A model generated the notes under the pieces. It saw only the letters and a program-made list of their open reading frames with translations, searched no databases and was not told the DNA's origin. DNA of 64,000 nucleotides. Source: Clostridium bornimense. GTDB lineage: Bacteria > Bacillota > Clostridia > Clostridiales > Clostridiaceae. The stretch lies in assembly GCF_000577895.1 (NCBI RefSeq), contig NZ_HG917869.1, positions 496,001 to 560,000 on the forward strand. Reading direction: 5' to 3'. Shown in pieces: positions 34,578 through 43,052 of this stretch. The translations under genes were made by a program, and so were the position numbers. Every line of letters begins with the position of its first letter. Positions within the stretch are counted from its first letter, which is position 1.

Positions 34578-34690
34578 AATATATCCTCCAATATAAATTA
34601 CTATTCTAATTAATCTATTTTTTCATTCCAATATACATAGTTATCAAAACTACATGTATTAGAATATCACTCTAAAATGCTTTTGTCAAT

Positions 34691-34741
34691 AAAAATAGGA
34701 CTATCGCCTACAAATTTTCATTTGTTATTGCGACAGCCCTA
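34691..34741 (-). terminator. Terminator of the pseudouridine synthase operon
   Basis: On the minus strand AGGGCTGTCGC and GCGATAGTCCT pair around an AT-rich region and lead into TATTTTTATTG, 12 bases after the stop at 34753. Confidence 0.7.
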
Positions 34742-34752
34742 TGCAACATTAT

Positions 34753-35418
34753 TCAATATAATTCTTTTTCGTTAAAATATCTCCACTTTCCAATTTCTAA
34801 ATCATTAAGATATAGATTTAATATCCTTATTCTTTTAAGAATAACTACTTTATATCCTAAAGTCTTGCACATCCTTCTGATCTGCCTATTTAACCCTTGA
34901 GTCAAAGTAATTTTAAATGTATCATCACTTACTCTTTCCATTTTACATGGCCTAGTTTTTACTCCTAAAATTTCTACCCCTGTTGCCATATTATTCAAGA
35001 ATTCTTCATCATAACTTTTATCAACTGTAACTACATATTCCTTCTCATGCATATTTTCCGATTCTAATATTTTATTTGCCATTTCTCCATCATTGGTCAA
35101 TATTATAAGTCCTTCAGATTCTTTGTCTAATCTTCCAACAGGAAATATATACTCTGGATAATTAATATAGTCTATTATATTATTTTCTACATGAGAAGCA
35201 GCAGTACATACTACTCCTACTGGCTTATTAAAAGCTATATAGACTTTCTTTTTCGGCAATAGTTTTTCATTATCAAGAAGAATATCATCACTTTCCTCTA
35301 CCCATTGCCCCTGTATGCACTTACTACCATTTACTATTATTCTTCCTTCTTCGATTAATTTTCTAGCTTCTTTCCTAGAACATATACCATAATTACTTAA
35401 TAATTTATTTATCCTCAT
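34753..35418 (-). CDS. rRNA pseudouridine synthase, RsuA/RluF type
   Basis: A 221-residue enzyme. An S4 RNA-binding domain (MRINKLLSNYGICSRKEARK, residues 1-60) is followed by the catalytic domain with KPVGVVCT and the active-site Asp in VGRLDKESEGL (about 97). C-terminal LTQGLNRQIRRMCKTLGY is the family's RNA-contact motif and is close to RluF. It makes pseudouridine in rRNA, probably 23S. Its start lies within the end of the MarR gene (14-base overlap), so it is the last gene of the operon that also holds the pentapeptide protein. Confidence 0.9.
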   Translation of the reverse strand: MRINKLLSNYGICSRKEARKLIEEGRIIVNGSKCIQGQWVEESDDILLDNEKLLPKKKVYIAFNKPVGVVCTAASHVENNIIDYINYPEYIFPVGRLDKESEGLIILTNDGEMANKILESENMHEKEYVVTVDKSYDEEFLNNMATGVEILGVKTRPCKMERVSDDTFKITLTQGLNRQIRRMCKTLGYKVVILKRIRILNLYLNDLEIGKWRYFNEKELY

Positions 35419-35845
35419 CTTTTGTCCTTTTACAACTATTATTTATTTTTCCTAAAAGACTAAGCAATTGCTCTCTTTCTTCATTAGTATCTAATGATAT
35501 TAAAATTTTTTTTAAACACTGATTTTCAAATTCTTCATGTTCTTTCTGAACTTTTACTCCTTCTTTAGTCAACTTAAGTTTATATGATCTTCTATCTCTA
35601 ACACTTATATCTCTTACTATTATATTTTTTCTTTCCAATCTATCTATTATGCTTGTTAGTGTACTTTTAGGAACTTTTAGAGCATCGATAATATCCTTTA
35701 TTATTACATCATCATTCTCACTTACTATTCTTATTATTGATATCTCACTAGTACTAAATTGTTTAAGTAATGAATATCTTTCTTCAATTTCGCTAAATTT
35801 AGCATTACTCATTATACTATGCCAAAGCTTATTTAATTCTTTCAT
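35405..35845 (-). CDS. MarR-family transcriptional regulator
   Basis: A 146-residue winged-helix regulator: STSEISIIRIVSENDDVIIK, DIIDALKVPKSTLTSIIDRL (recognition region), ERKNIIVRDISVRDRRSYKL (beta wing with DRR) and a dimerising C-terminal helix. MarR proteins repress nearby genes and lose DNA contact on binding a ligand. Here the neighbours are the pentapeptide protein upstream (21 bases away) and the pseudouridine synthase downstream, so it may control its own operon. Ligand unknown. Confidence 0.9.
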   Translation of the reverse strand: MKELNKLWHSIMSNAKFSEIEERYSLLKQFSTSEISIIRIVSENDDVIIKDIIDALKVPKSTLTSIIDRLERKNIIVRDISVRDRRSYKLKLTKEGVKVQKEHEEFENQCLKKILISLDTNEEREQLLSLLGKINNSCKRTKDEDK

Positions 35846-35866
35846 TTGTCAATATCTCTTATTGCA

Positions 35867-36706
35867 TTACCAAGAGCTTGGCTTCTTAATTCCTTTGGGT
35901 AATCTTGTCTTTGTATCTCCTTTTGCACTATTCACTTGTCCTTGCGTAAGATATATTGTTTTCTCTAAATTTGCTCCATTTAAATCTGCATCTCTAAAAT
36001 CTGCTCCTAAAACATCTACATATGATAAATCACTTTCTCTAAGATCTGCTGCAATAAGTAAGGCTCCACTTAAATCTTCACCTACTAAATTTTTATTTCT
36101 AAGATTAACTCCCATTAAGTCCAACCTTCCTGCTATCATTTTACTTCTTTTCACTTTACTATTGCTACCTCTATAATTCCTTTTTCTTAACCCTTCACTA
36201 GTAATATGTAAAAGCGGATTTACCTTTTTTCTATATTCATTTATATCTATATTTAGAAGTGATGTGCCATCCATATTAGTACGTAATATTATTTCCAATA
36301 TTTCAGTTTCGATGTTATTTCTCATAGTTTCATCTTTATTTATCCTATACGCTTCTTTTAAGTACCATAACATCTCATATAATTGCCTCATTACAACAAA
36401 AACATCAAAAATCTCTTTTCTCTTATTAGGATTATTCCTCCAATTTTCTCTCTTATATGTACTTTCAGCTACCTTTTGCCCTGCACCAAAACAATCATAA
36501 GCGATACATCCCTTAAGGCCTTTCTTCTTAAGATCTTTATGAACTTTACATCTAAAATCATTATTTAGATTCACACATGGCTTACCAACCTCTTTATCTG
36601 TTGGAAATCCTTCTGATTTTGAAAAATAGAGAGCAACACAACAAAGTCCAAAGCATTTATCACAGTCTATTGATAAGATTTTATCTAAATCAAACTTTTT
36701 AATCAT
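35867..36706 (-). CDS. Pentapeptide-repeat protein with cysteine-rich N-terminus
   Basis: A 279-residue protein in two parts. The first 80 residues contain nine or more cysteines (CDKCFGLCCVAL, KPCVNLNNDFRC, GCIAYDCFGAGQ), suggestive of a zinc or Fe-S site. The last 80 are pentapeptide repeats (A-x-L/F-R-E pattern: LMGVNLRNKNLVGEDLSGAL, LIAADLRESDLSYVDVLGAD, FRDADLNGANLEKT) that form a right-handed beta-helix. The middle is helical. Repeat proteins of this type sometimes shield DNA gyrase, but this N-terminal fusion makes another role equally likely. It is the first gene of the operon with marR and the pseudouridine synthase. Confidence 0.8.
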   Translation of the reverse strand: MIKKFDLDKILSIDCDKCFGLCCVALYFSKSEGFPTDKEVGKPCVNLNNDFRCKVHKDLKKKGLKGCIAYDCFGAGQKVAESTYKRENWRNNPNKRKEIFDVFVVMRQLYEMLWYLKEAYRINKDETMRNNIETEILEIILRTNMDGTSLLNIDINEYRKKVNPLLHITSEGLRKRNYRGSNSKVKRSKMIAGRLDLMGVNLRNKNLVGEDLSGALLIAADLRESDLSYVDVLGADFRDADLNGANLEKTIYLTQGQVNSAKGDTKTRLPKGIKKPSSW

Positions 36707-36734
36707 ATTATTTATCCCCTATTATTTCATACTT

Positions 36735-37457
36735 TTAGTATAGTCTCTTTTTCATAATAGTAACTAAAAGAGCAGCCTCAAAAACAGTGTAAACTGCCAT
36801 TGTTATTATAGGCACTAACAATCTTATTAATGAAAAATGATGTAAGTGAAGAAATATTTCAGTAAACATATTTATAGGTGGCAAAATCCATATAATAAAC
36901 TTCGATAATACTACTTCTTTTACTATTTGTTCTTTAAAAATAGATACAATAATTAGTAAAAAAATCAATAATCGTGATGTTTTTGTATTACTAATTATTC
37001 TTGGTTGAAAAAACATACCAAAAACAACACCAATATTTGAAAATACTATATGAATTATTAATATTGAAACTATATCAACTATTGTTAGGGGATATAAGAA
37101 ACCACCACAAGTTATCCCGATAATGGTAGAAAATAAAGATAATAATACACCAAAAAACTGTAACATCAATATCTTTGATAATAAATACTGAGTATAATTT
37201 TTTGACTTAAGAATCAATATCTCTTCAGATGTATTTTGCTCGGCATCAAAATATGTATATCCCATCCACGCCATTACAAAAAATAGTAAACATGCTGAGA
37301 ATATAAAGGTTCCTGTAATATCAATAGGTCTTAATGTATACGTAACAACCATATTTATAATTAAAATGAAAATAGGAAGTATGTATTTATGTGATTTTAA
37401 ATATATTCTCCAATTATATTTAATTAAAGCTACCATATCCAACCTCCTATTCTTCAT
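36735..37457 (-). CDS. ABC transporter permease
   Basis: A 240-residue membrane protein with six predicted helices (about 27-45, 52-70, 95-120, 130-150, 162-180, 205-230) and no recognised soluble domain, like the ABC-2-type permeases encoded next to their ATPase. Its start overlaps the ATPase gene by 11 bases. With that protein it forms an importer or exporter of unknown substrate. The operon is separate from the pentapeptide operon by only 28 bases on the same strand, so read-through is possible. Confidence 0.75.
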   Translation of the reverse strand: MKNRRLDMVALIKYNWRIYLKSHKYILPIFILIINMVVTYTLRPIDITGTFIFSACLLFFVMAWMGYTYFDAEQNTSEEILILKSKNYTQYLLSKILMLQFFGVLLSLFSTIIGITCGGFLYPLTIVDIVSILIIHIVFSNIGVVFGMFFQPRIISNTKTSRLLIFLLIIVSIFKEQIVKEVVLSKFIIWILPPINMFTEIFLHLHHFSLIRLLVPIITMAVYTVFEAALLVTIMKKRLY

Positions 37458-38277
37458 AATATTTTAATACATATCCATGATTTATTATTTCTTTTAAAAA
37501 TTCATTGCTAATATCAGACCTTACTCTTATTGTCATTTTTCCTTCTTCTTCATTAAAACTAATTACTTTTTCACTATTCTCATCTAAAAAGCTCTTTAGT
37601 CCAATATCATTAACAAATACCATAGTAGAAACATTTATATCTTCAAGATCATCTTTTGATACTTCATTAATAGATTTATTATCTATTTCTAATATACGAT
37701 TCGATAATTCTTTAATTAACAAAATTTCATGACAAGCCATTAAAACTGTGACACCATTTCTTATTAATAACTTTACCATTTTAATAAAATTTCTTTGTGA
37801 TGCAATATCTTGACCTGAAAGTGGCTCGTCCAAAAGCAGTACATCAGGCTTTGTCAGTAATGCTTGAAGTGCAGAAACTTTTTGTATTGTCCCTTTTGAT
37901 AAAAATTTAATAGGTGTATCCATAATATCCTCTAAAAAAAATTCTTCTATTAAATATCCAAGTTTCTCTTTTAAATCTTTTTTATTAATTCCTTCTATAT
38001 CAGCTATTAAACTTATATATTCCCTTGCTGTAATATTAAGCTTTGTAAAATTTTCTGGTACAAAATTAAATTTCAATTTTCTGCTATAGGTTATATTTCC
38101 TTCTTCTATTTTTGTTAACCCTGAAATTACTCGTAAAAAAGTACTCTTCCCTTTACCATTTTTACCAACTATAGCTATACTCTCACCTTTGTTAATATTT
38201 AAGTTAACCTTAGAAAATATTATATCTTTATCATACTTTTTAGTGACGTTTTCTAATACAATTATTGTTTCTTTCAT
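37447..38277 (-). CDS. ABC transporter ATP-binding protein
   Basis: A 276-residue ABC ATPase with Walker A GKNGKGKST (near 38), a Walker B LLLDEPLSG and switch His in MACHEIL. The signature motif is FLSKGTIQK, a departure from LSGGQ. The C-terminal 70 residues (DLEDINVSTMVFVNDIG onward) are a small regulatory-like extension. Architecture resembles ABC-2 exporters for lipids, peptides or drugs. It is coupled to the permease gene downstream. Confidence 0.88.
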   Translation of the reverse strand: MKETIIVLENVTKKYDKDIIFSKVNLNINKGESIAIVGKNGKGKSTFLRVISGLTKIEEGNITYSRKLKFNFVPENFTKLNITAREYISLIADIEGINKKDLKEKLGYLIEEFFLEDIMDTPIKFLSKGTIQKVSALQALLTKPDVLLLDEPLSGQDIASQRNFIKMVKLLIRNGVTVLMACHEILLIKELSNRILEIDNKSINEVSKDDLEDINVSTMVFVNDIGLKSFLDENSEKVISFNEEEGKMTIRVRSDISNEFLKEIINHGYVLKYYEE

Positions 38278-38365
38278 TTCATCACCTTTTTTATTAATTC
38301 ATTTTTAAAATTTTCACAATCAATAATTTTAATTTCCTCCTTTATAATTTATTTCATAACAACAG

Positions 38366-39316
38366 CTATTTTATTTTTATCCTATTACCACTAACTACTA
38401 TCCTATCAAAACTATTTAAAAACTTTGAAAATTGATTATATCCTTGTTCTTTAAAACTAAAGTTTGGATATTTTTTCTTTATTTCTTCATGAATAATACT
38501 CATGTTTTTAATTTCTTTATTATTTTTCTGAACAACCTCTATTATAAATTTCTCCATATCCTTTCTATTGATTTTCTTTTCTTTTTCAGATACATAAAAT
38601 CTCTTAGTATCCTTTTGCAAAATTAGTCCATCAATATTCTCAATGAAAGTTGATAATTTATTATATCCATAATATCTAACATCAAATTCTGAGAACTTCT
38701 CATTAAGTTTTCTCCCTAATGTCCCTAAATCAGTCTTCCCACCGGTCTCACTATTACTATGTATTACCTTTACTATAAAGCTCTTTATAACAGAAATATC
38801 TGTTACCTCTTCTTTTGATACTTTATCATTATTACTATTTTCTTCATCAACATTAGTTATAGCACTTTCTACTTCTTTTTCGTCATCAGCTTGTAATAAA
38901 TCTAGGTACTTAAACTGATTACATGATCTAACAAAAGGCTTAGGAGTTTTACTTTCTCCCATTCCAATAACAAACTTTCCCTCTTCTCTTAATCTCATAG
39001 ACAATCTTGTAAAATCACTATCACTAGTAACTAAACAAAATATATCAATGTCTTTTGTATACAAAATATCCATAGCATCAATAATCATACTTGAATCTGT
39101 AGCATTTTTTCCTGTTGTATAACTATATTGTTGTATTGGATTTAAAGAATACTGTAGTATACTTTCTTTCCACCCATTATTCCTTGACCAATCCCCATAT
39201 ATTCTTTTGTAATTAGCTACACCATACTCTTCCAAATCATCAAATATGGTTTTAACATAATTGTACGATATATTATCCGAGTCAATTAATACCGCTATCT
39301 TTCTTTTATCATCCAT
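38366..39316 (-). CDS. NYN-domain nuclease-like protein with OST-HTH (LOTUS) domains
   Basis: A 316-residue protein. Residues 1-140 are a NYN/PIN-like (LabA, DUF88) domain: AVLIDSDNISYNY, ATDSSMIIDAMDILY and VTSDSDFTRLSMRLREEGKF supply the acidic metal-binding residues. After a charged linker come two OST-HTH/LOTUS domains (about 170-235 and 245-316: GRKLNEKFSEFDVRYYGYNK and IKKKYPNFSFKEQGYNQFSK). LOTUS domains bind structured RNA, so this is probably an RNA-binding nuclease of unknown target. Monocistronic. Confidence 0.88.
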   Translation of the reverse strand: MDDKRKIAVLIDSDNISYNYVKTIFDDLEEYGVANYKRIYGDWSRNNGWKESILQYSLNPIQQYSYTTGKNATDSSMIIDAMDILYTKDIDIFCLVTSDSDFTRLSMRLREEGKFVIGMGESKTPKPFVRSCNQFKYLDLLQADDEKEVESAITNVDEENSNNDKVSKEEVTDISVIKSFIVKVIHSNSETGGKTDLGTLGRKLNEKFSEFDVRYYGYNKLSTFIENIDGLILQKDTKRFYVSEKEKKINRKDMEKFIIEVVQKNNKEIKNMSIIHEEIKKKYPNFSFKEQGYNQFSKFLNSFDRIVVSGNRIKIK

Positions 39317-39622
39317 AATAATCCCTCACCATTTTTCGCAAAATTTTATCTATTAATATAACCTCATATTTATAATAACGCATTATAATTCAAATTCTTT
39401 ATGGTATTTATTTAAAATTAATCTATCTCTTAAATACTCCCTAATATATTACCCATATATTCTAGTCTTATTATTAAGTATATAATAAAAGTGTTAAAAA
39501 AATTGGAGAAAAATATCATAATTAATTACTTAACTATAGAAATATCTTTACTATAGGAATTTTGCATATTGAAGTAAAATATCGCTAATACTAGAAAAGA
39601 TATTTTGAAAGGACGTGATTAA
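39317..39622 (+). promoter_or_regulatory. Gap between NYN gene and ferritin-like gene
   Basis: No gene is seen here. TTGCAT (39563-39568) and TAATAC (39587-39592), 18 bases apart, are a possible promoter for the plus-strand gene. Otherwise the gap is plain AT-rich sequence. Confidence 0.35.
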
Positions 39623-40873
39623 ATGACTATGAATCCATTTTTAGAAAATGCTACTTCTGTAGATTCTCACTTTAAGGATTGGAAAAATATCTATGCAAAG
39701 GCATACAATAAAAATGATGTAGATCCATATACAAAAACAAGGATAATTCTTGTTAATGGAGCAGAGTTTGAATCTAATTGGTTTTCTCACCAATTTTCAA
39801 GGCACTGCACTAACAATGAATTAAGAAGAGAACTATCTCTTTCTAGAAGATTAGATAAACAACAACAAATGCTAATAGGATCTCTTCGTCCTAAAGATGA
39901 AACCATCTTAGAAACCACTATAAGCTACGAACAATTAGCAGTAGATTTAACAGCTAGACTAGCAAAACGTGAACCGAACAAAGCTGTTAAAGATGCTCTT
40001 GATTTTGCCTTATTAGAAGATTTTGATCATCTATATAGATATTCTGATTTGCTTTATATGGAATCTGGAGTAAAAGCAGAAAACTTAGTTGGTCATTATA
40101 CTGAAATAATGCCTGGTAGACCAACTATTTCAGAGCATAGATGTCCAAAAGATAATATTAGAAATTTTGTTGATTTTAAAACTGCCGATCTAATTACTAA
40201 ATTAGATATATCAATAATAACTGCTGCAGAACAGCAAACTATGAATTATTATATGAATATAGCGGGATTTTACTCAAGTGATATAGGAAGAAGCCTCTAT
40301 GAAGAAATAGGTTTAGTAGAAGAAGAACATGTATCTCATTATGGAAGTCTTTTAGATCCTAATTGTACATGGCTTGAAAGCTTGTTAATGCATAAGTATA
40401 CAGAAGCATATCTATATTATTCTTGCTATAATGATGAAGTTGATCCTTATATAAAAGAAATATGGGAGCAATTATTTACCGAGGAAGTATCAATGCTTCA
40501 TCATGCTGCTGACCTTTTAAAGAAATATGAAAATAAAGAATGGCAACAAGTTATTCCAGATGGAACTTTCCCTGAATTATTAACTTTAGGAGAAAATATT
40601 GCATATGTACGAGATATATTAAAAAATACAGTAGATAATACAACGATAAAAGATGATTATGTCAATGTAAAAACATTAGATATCGACTCCTCATTCTACA
40701 AATTCCAAAGCAAGGTTAATAGTAATATTGAAAATGTACCAAGTCATAAAGTTATTGAGGATTATATTGCAAAATACAATGAAGATTATAGATTCGAAAC
40801 TGCTGAAAATCCTATTGAAGAGCTTAGAAATAGGAAATCAGACAATACTACTGTAGGCAGAGTCACAAAATAA
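39623..40873 (+). CDS. Large ferritin-like (di-iron) protein
   Basis: A 416-residue soluble protein, largely helical. Conserved-looking Glu/His pairs suggest a ferritin-like four-helix bundle: ALLEDFDHLYRYSDLL (about 135), GLVEEEHVSHYGSLL (about 230), TEEVSMLHHAADLL (about 285). These could hold two iron or manganese ions, as in rubrerythrin-like and related oxidases. N-terminal 110 and C-terminal 90 residues are unassigned, and it has no rubredoxin-like cysteines. RBS AAAGGA is 10 bases from the first ATG. It lies beside flavodoxin, a DtxR-type regulator and a ZIP transporter, which supports a metal link. Function unknown. Confidence 0.65.
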   Translation: MTMNPFLENATSVDSHFKDWKNIYAKAYNKNDVDPYTKTRIILVNGAEFESNWFSHQFSRHCTNNELRRELSLSRRLDKQQQMLIGSLRPKDETILETTISYEQLAVDLTARLAKREPNKAVKDALDFALLEDFDHLYRYSDLLYMESGVKAENLVGHYTEIMPGRPTISEHRCPKDNIRNFVDFKTADLITKLDISIITAAEQQTMNYYMNIAGFYSSDIGRSLYEEIGLVEEEHVSHYGSLLDPNCTWLESLLMHKYTEAYLYYSCYNDEVDPYIKEIWEQLFTEEVSMLHHAADLLKKYENKEWQQVIPDGTFPELLTLGENIAYVRDILKNTVDNTTIKDDYVNVKTLDIDSSFYKFQSKVNSNIENVPSHKVIEDYIAKYNEDYRFETAENPIEELRNRKSDNTTVGRVTK

Positions 40874-40903
40874 CTTTTCTACATATTTATCTTATTAAAT
40901 AAA

Positions 40904-40940
40904 TAAAAAAAGAATGACCTTCTCAAAGTCATTCTTTTAT
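40904..40940. terminator. Bidirectional terminator
   Basis: AAAAGAATGAC / GTCATTCTTTT around a loop, flanked by A7 and T runs, between two convergent genes. Confidence 0.85.
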
Positions 40941-40941
40941 C

Positions 40942-41373
40942 TTAAATTAATGCTAACTGTTTGCCAAGATTTCTGCATTCTTCTAAAACACTTTCATCTG
41001 GCATCTCTTGACATATCAAACCTTCTCCATCTAATACTTTCGCCCCTGCTGCAGTCATTCTATCTTCCCAGTCACGCATCCATTGTCCTTCTCCCCATCC
41101 GTAAGATCCAAATAAGGCTATTGTCTTTCCACTTGAAATTTTTTCTACTTTTTCAACAAATGGTTCCATTTCACACTCTTCTAATTCATCTACTCCCATT
41201 GCAGGACATCCAAGTGCAAAAGCTTGTACATCATTTAAATCTTCTGGTGATATCTCCGAAATGTTTAAAACTTCAACTTTTTTTCCCTCTGAAACAACAC
41301 CTTCACCAATAGCATTTGCCATACTTTCTGTATTACCTGTTTGTGACCAAAACGCTATAACTATTTTACTCAT
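40942..41373 (-). CDS. Flavodoxin
   Basis: A 143-residue short-chain flavodoxin. The FMN phosphate loop is SQTGNTESMANAI (residues 9-21), with the isoalloxazine-binding FGSYGWGEGQWMRDW near 87-101. It carries one or two electrons at low potential in place of ferredoxin. A second flavodoxin (46385-46816) differs in being Fur-linked. This one has a GTTAG-N6-CTAAC element at 41443-41458, upstream of its start and shared in form with the ZIP gene, so a DtxR/MntR-type regulator may control it. Confidence 0.93.
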   Translation of the reverse strand: MSKIVIAFWSQTGNTESMANAIGEGVVSEGKKVEVLNISEISPEDLNDVQAFALGCPAMGVDELEECEMEPFVEKVEKISSGKTIALFGSYGWGEGQWMRDWEDRMTAAGAKVLDGEGLICQEMPDESVLEECRNLGKQLALI

Positions 41374-41442
41374 AATTTTTCCCTCCTAGGATTTTACTTA
41401 TTAACTTTTATCTATTAAAATACCCTCATATAGTTTTCATTG

Positions 41443-41458
41443 GTTAGTTATATCTAAC
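41443..41458. promoter_or_regulatory. DtxR/MntR-type operator candidate, GTTAG-N6-CTAAC
   Basis: A perfect inverted repeat GTTAG-TTATAT-CTAAC in the divergent gap between flavodoxin and the DtxR-type gene. The same architecture appears at 42895-42910 before the ZIP gene. A further partial half-site lies near 41473-41480. Confidence 0.6.
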
Positions 41459-41614
41459 TTAAGTATATTATAACTAACTTTCTTTTCTAAATCAACATCC
41501 TTTATAACATTTCTGTATAAACACATCATTTGATGTTATTTTTAAGATATGATATACTTACTGAAGTTTAAATCAACTAACTTTTAACTATATTGAAACT
41601 GAGGTGATATATCC

Positions 41615-41980
41615 ATGAAATTGAATGAATCTGCTGAAAACTATTTAGAAACTATATTAATACTAAGCAAATCTCTTCCCGTTGTTAGATCTATTGATAT
41701 TTCTGAAAAACTTGGTTATAAAAAATCTAGTGTCAGTGTAGCTATGAAAAATTTACGCCACAAAAATTATATTACCGTTACTAAAGAAGGCTATATCTAT
41801 CTTACAGAATCAGGTATAGAAATAGCAGAAATGATTTATGAAAGACATGAACTTATTTCTTCTTGGCTAGAAAAGCTTGGTGTCGATAAAAAAATTGCAT
41901 CAAAAGATGCTTGTAGAATTGAACATGTTATAAGCAAAGAAAGTTTTGAAGCAATAAAAAAGTACTTAAAAGAACGATAA
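41615..41980 (+). CDS. DtxR/MntR-family metal-dependent regulator
   Basis: A 121-residue regulator: MKLNESAENYLETILILSKS, then winged helix DISEKLGYKKSSVSVAMKNL, wing ITVTKEGYIYLTESG, and the metal/dimer domain with MIYERHELISSWLEKLGV, DACRIEHVIS. It lacks the SH3-like third domain, so it is a short MntR-like type. It represses metal-uptake genes when its metal (Mn or Fe) is bound. Metal choice is not sure from sequence. The GTTAG-N6-CTAAC sites beside it and before the ZIP gene are its likely targets. RBS GAGGTGATA. Confidence 0.9.
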   Translation: MKLNESAENYLETILILSKSLPVVRSIDISEKLGYKKSSVSVAMKNLRHKNYITVTKEGYIYLTESGIEIAEMIYERHELISSWLEKLGVDKKIASKDACRIEHVISKESFEAIKKYLKER

Positions 41981-41983
41981 ATA

Positions 41984-42013
41984 AAAATACCATCAATATT
42001 GATGGTATTTTTA
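41984..42013 (+). terminator. Terminator of the DtxR-type gene
   Basis: AAAAATACCATCAAT / ATTGATGGTATTTTT is a perfect 15-bp stem with a T run at its end. Confidence 0.9.
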
Positions 42014-42082
42014 TTTAATTATATGCTAAATTTTATACACGCTTATTAAAAATATATTCTAATTTAATTATTATATATTCTA

Positions 42083-42859
42083 TCAACCAAGAGCTACATC
42101 CAATACCATCATTATTGCAAATCCAATTGCAAATCCAATAGTACATATATCAGTCTTGTTATCCTTTGAAGCTTCTGGAAGCAATTCTTCTACCACTACA
42201 TAAATCATAGCCCCTGCTGCAAATGATAAAAAATAAGGTAACGCTATAGACATAACTCCTATTAATGCTAATGTAATTCCAGCTGCTATTGGTTCTACAA
42301 TACCAGACATCATTCCATATAAAAAGGACTTTTTCTTACTATTTCCTTCACTTCTAAATGGTAATGATATTATCGCCCCTTCAGGGAAATTCTGAATTGC
42401 TATACCAATGGCCAATGCATATGCTGTCATTATATTGATATCTCCAGTTTGTGATAATAATCCTGCAAACACAACTCCAATAGCCATTCCTTCTGGTATA
42501 TTATGAAGAGTAACTGCTAACATAAGCATCGCTGTATTACTAAGCTTAGTTTTAGGTCCCTCTAGAGATTTTCTATCTAAGTGAAGATGTGGAATTATTT
42601 TATCAAGAAGAAATAGAAATGCTATTCCTAAAAGGAATCCAACTACAGCCGGCATAAAAGCAAGTTTTCCCATGTCTTCTGACATTTCAATAGATGGTAT
42701 TAACAAAGACCATACTGATGCTGCCACCATAACTCCTGATGCAAAACCTAATAATGCCCTTTGTAACCACTCCTTCATTTCATTTTTTATTAAAAATACA
42801 CAAGCTGCTCCTAAAGTAGTTCCTAAGAATGGAATCAGTAATCCTATTATTACTTTCAT
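42083..42859 (-). CDS. ZIP-family divalent metal transporter
   Basis: A 258-residue membrane protein with eight helices. The transmembrane metal motifs are LHNIPEGMAIGVVFAG (helix 4) and IAIQNFPEGAIISLPF (helix 5), with IVEPIAAG and VVEELLPEAS following. The histidine-rich loop is short (HLHLD). It imports zinc, manganese or iron down a gradient. A GTTAG-N6-CTAAC site upstream (42895-42910) suggests control by the DtxR-type regulator at 41615, and hence Mn or Fe as substrate. Confidence 0.9.
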   Translation of the reverse strand: MKVIIGLLIPFLGTTLGAACVFLIKNEMKEWLQRALLGFASGVMVAASVWSLLIPSIEMSEDMGKLAFMPAVVGFLLGIAFLFLLDKIIPHLHLDRKSLEGPKTKLSNTAMLMLAVTLHNIPEGMAIGVVFAGLLSQTGDINIMTAYALAIGIAIQNFPEGAIISLPFRSEGNSKKKSFLYGMMSGIVEPIAAGITLALIGVMSIALPYFLSFAAGAMIYVVVEELLPEASKDNKTDICTIGFAIGFAIMMVLDVALG

Positions 42860-42894
42860 GATCTCAACCTCCTATCATCCATTGTTTATCATGA

Positions 42895-42910
42895 GTTAGC
42901 ATTAGCTAAC
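42895..42910. promoter_or_regulatory. DtxR/MntR-type operator candidate before the ZIP gene
   Basis: GTTAG-CATTAG-CTAAC, with one more pair outside it (A and T), lies 35 bases upstream of the ZIP start. Same architecture as the element at 41443-41458. Confidence 0.6.
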
Positions 42911-42951
42911 TACATTATATACCAAATAGCACCACTTTTCCAACAAGAATA

Positions 42952-42990
42952 TGAAAAATCCCTGAACTAAAATAATTCAAGGATTTTTCA
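42952..42990 (-). terminator. Terminator of the lysozyme gene
   Basis: TGAAAAATCCCTGAA / TTCAAGGATTTTTCA, one mismatch, in the gap after the stop at 43053 on the minus strand. Confidence 0.7.
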
Positions 42991-43052
42991 TTAAATATAG
43001 TTAATAATAGATATTTATATTTTTTTCTTGTACTAACTCTTTTTAATTATAG

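Noticed and set aside
35649-36176. A 175-codon plus-strand frame across the marR/pentapeptide genes
   Set aside because: Lies opposite two convincing genes, rich in L/F/S as expected for antisense of AT-rich coding sequence; no ribosome binding site.
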